NCBI GenBank assembly: GCA_016788565.1 | Contig: JAEUSP010000091.1 | Location: forward strand, 1 to 61,775 | Direction: 5' to 3' | DNA: 61,775 nucleotides | Origin: Chlorobiota bacterium | Lineage (GTDB): Bacteria; Bacteroidota; Ignavibacteria; OLB7 | Shown: one piece after another, positions 61,338-61,775 of the stretch | Numbering within the stretch: the stretch's first letter is position 1 | Layout of the letters: the number at the start of each line of letters is the position of its first letter | The notes under the pieces: model-generated | The model's input: only the letters and a program-made list of their open reading frames with translations | Databases searched by the model: none | What the model was told of the DNA's origin: nothing | Translations under genes and position numbers: made by a program

Positions 61338-61775
61338 GGGGAAATAGAGATACCATTGGAGAGGTTGCGCAGGCATTGCGCGATGTGCTGCTTTCCTGAC
61401 GAATGGAAGGTGGGTGGATTATGAATCAGTGTGCATCGGCGGGTGTGCCGGGCTGGTGGGTTACGCAGCGCAGGCTGACGACCTGCGCCTACCGAATCTC
61501 ACATTGCGCCCTGCCGATGTTACGCGGAAGAACATCAAAACAGCAAGAACGAAGAAGCCCCCCAACCCCTCACAACTTTCTCGCCGCTGTTTTTCAATTT
61601 TTTTGCCTCTGATGTTTGCAATGTAGCTGCCGCTGCACCTATATTGCCCGTTGCACTCAGCATCCACTTACGATGAACGATTCCAGTGATGATTGACTGA
61701 TGTTTCTTGCCTCCTCCATCCTGCTTCTCCCCCTGCTCTGCTCCCCTTGTTTGGGGAGCCATCACGGTAGTGCCA
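61338..61775. other. upstream region of the efflux operon, no gene
   Basis: I see no supported gene to the right edge. A small hairpin GCGCAGG/CCTGCGC (61468-61488) sits in a CGCAGGCTGACGACCTGCG-type dispersed repeat. No clear promoter or operator for the operon could be picked out. Confidence 0.5.

Noticed and set aside
1-61775. tRNA or rRNA genes
   Set aside because: No cloverleaf-like or rRNA-conserved stretch was recognised in the gaps; a tRNAscan-SE and Rfam run would be decisive.

Overview
The window (about 56-57% G+C by eye) looks like the chromosome of a free-living Gram-negative member of the Bacteroidota/Chlorobi side of the FCB group, possibly close to Kapaibacteria or Ignavibacteria. 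The support is a probable type IX secretion C-terminal domain, TANFOR-type and FN3 giant surface proteins, lineage-specific outer-membrane barrels, a Bacteroidota-like promoter (TTG-N20-TAATTTTG) and genes that mostly lack strong Shine-Dalgarno sequences. No rRNA, tRNA, CRISPR array, integrase or intact transposase was found. The taxonomic call is an inference.

Layout. 1-592 holds dispersed palindromic repeats. 593-10986 (minus strand) holds an outer-membrane barrel, a roughly 1980-residue TANFOR-type protein and an FN3 protein, probably one operon. 10987-11892 is a repeat island. 11893-14049 is a fused 2-oxoacid dehydrogenase E1. 14050-14512 holds a MITE-like element, an IS66 transposase remnant and a terminator. 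14513-28781 (minus) is the most unusual block: a tail-fibre-like repeat protein, a small TANFOR-like protein, a 1942-residue protein with a twin-arginine motif and a leaderless 1566-residue partner. 29171-33376 holds purN, an outer-membrane protein, a PAP2/vanadium-haloperoxidase-like lipoprotein and a YebC protein. 33551-34093 is a DUF6508 gene framed by integron attC-like sequence. 34213-37834 is an exported protein coupled to a matrixin-like metalloprotease.

The right half holds an OmpR-type two-component system (38058-40522), a second outer-membrane barrel paralogous to the first (41015-42718), an orphan PhnE permease, queC, a small iron-permease-family membrane protein, a MalT-like LuxR regulator divergent from an aldehyde dehydrogenase, a copper operon (ECF sigma with a Cys-rich tail, copZ, copA), a GNAT acetyltransferase, an acyl-CoA dehydrogenase and an RND efflux operon (membrane fusion protein, pump, TolC) to the right edge.

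Two genome-scale themes stand out. Intergenic spaces are filled with tandem heptanucleotide arrays of several families, two of which run into gene ends. Several operons have cistrons joined by the same one-base junction (stop codon, G, ATG), which suggests translational coupling. The best candidates for something undescribed are the giant-protein block at 14.5-28.8 kb, the stray integron cassette and the Cys-tailed sigma factor with its apparent own-type promoter in front of copZ-copA.
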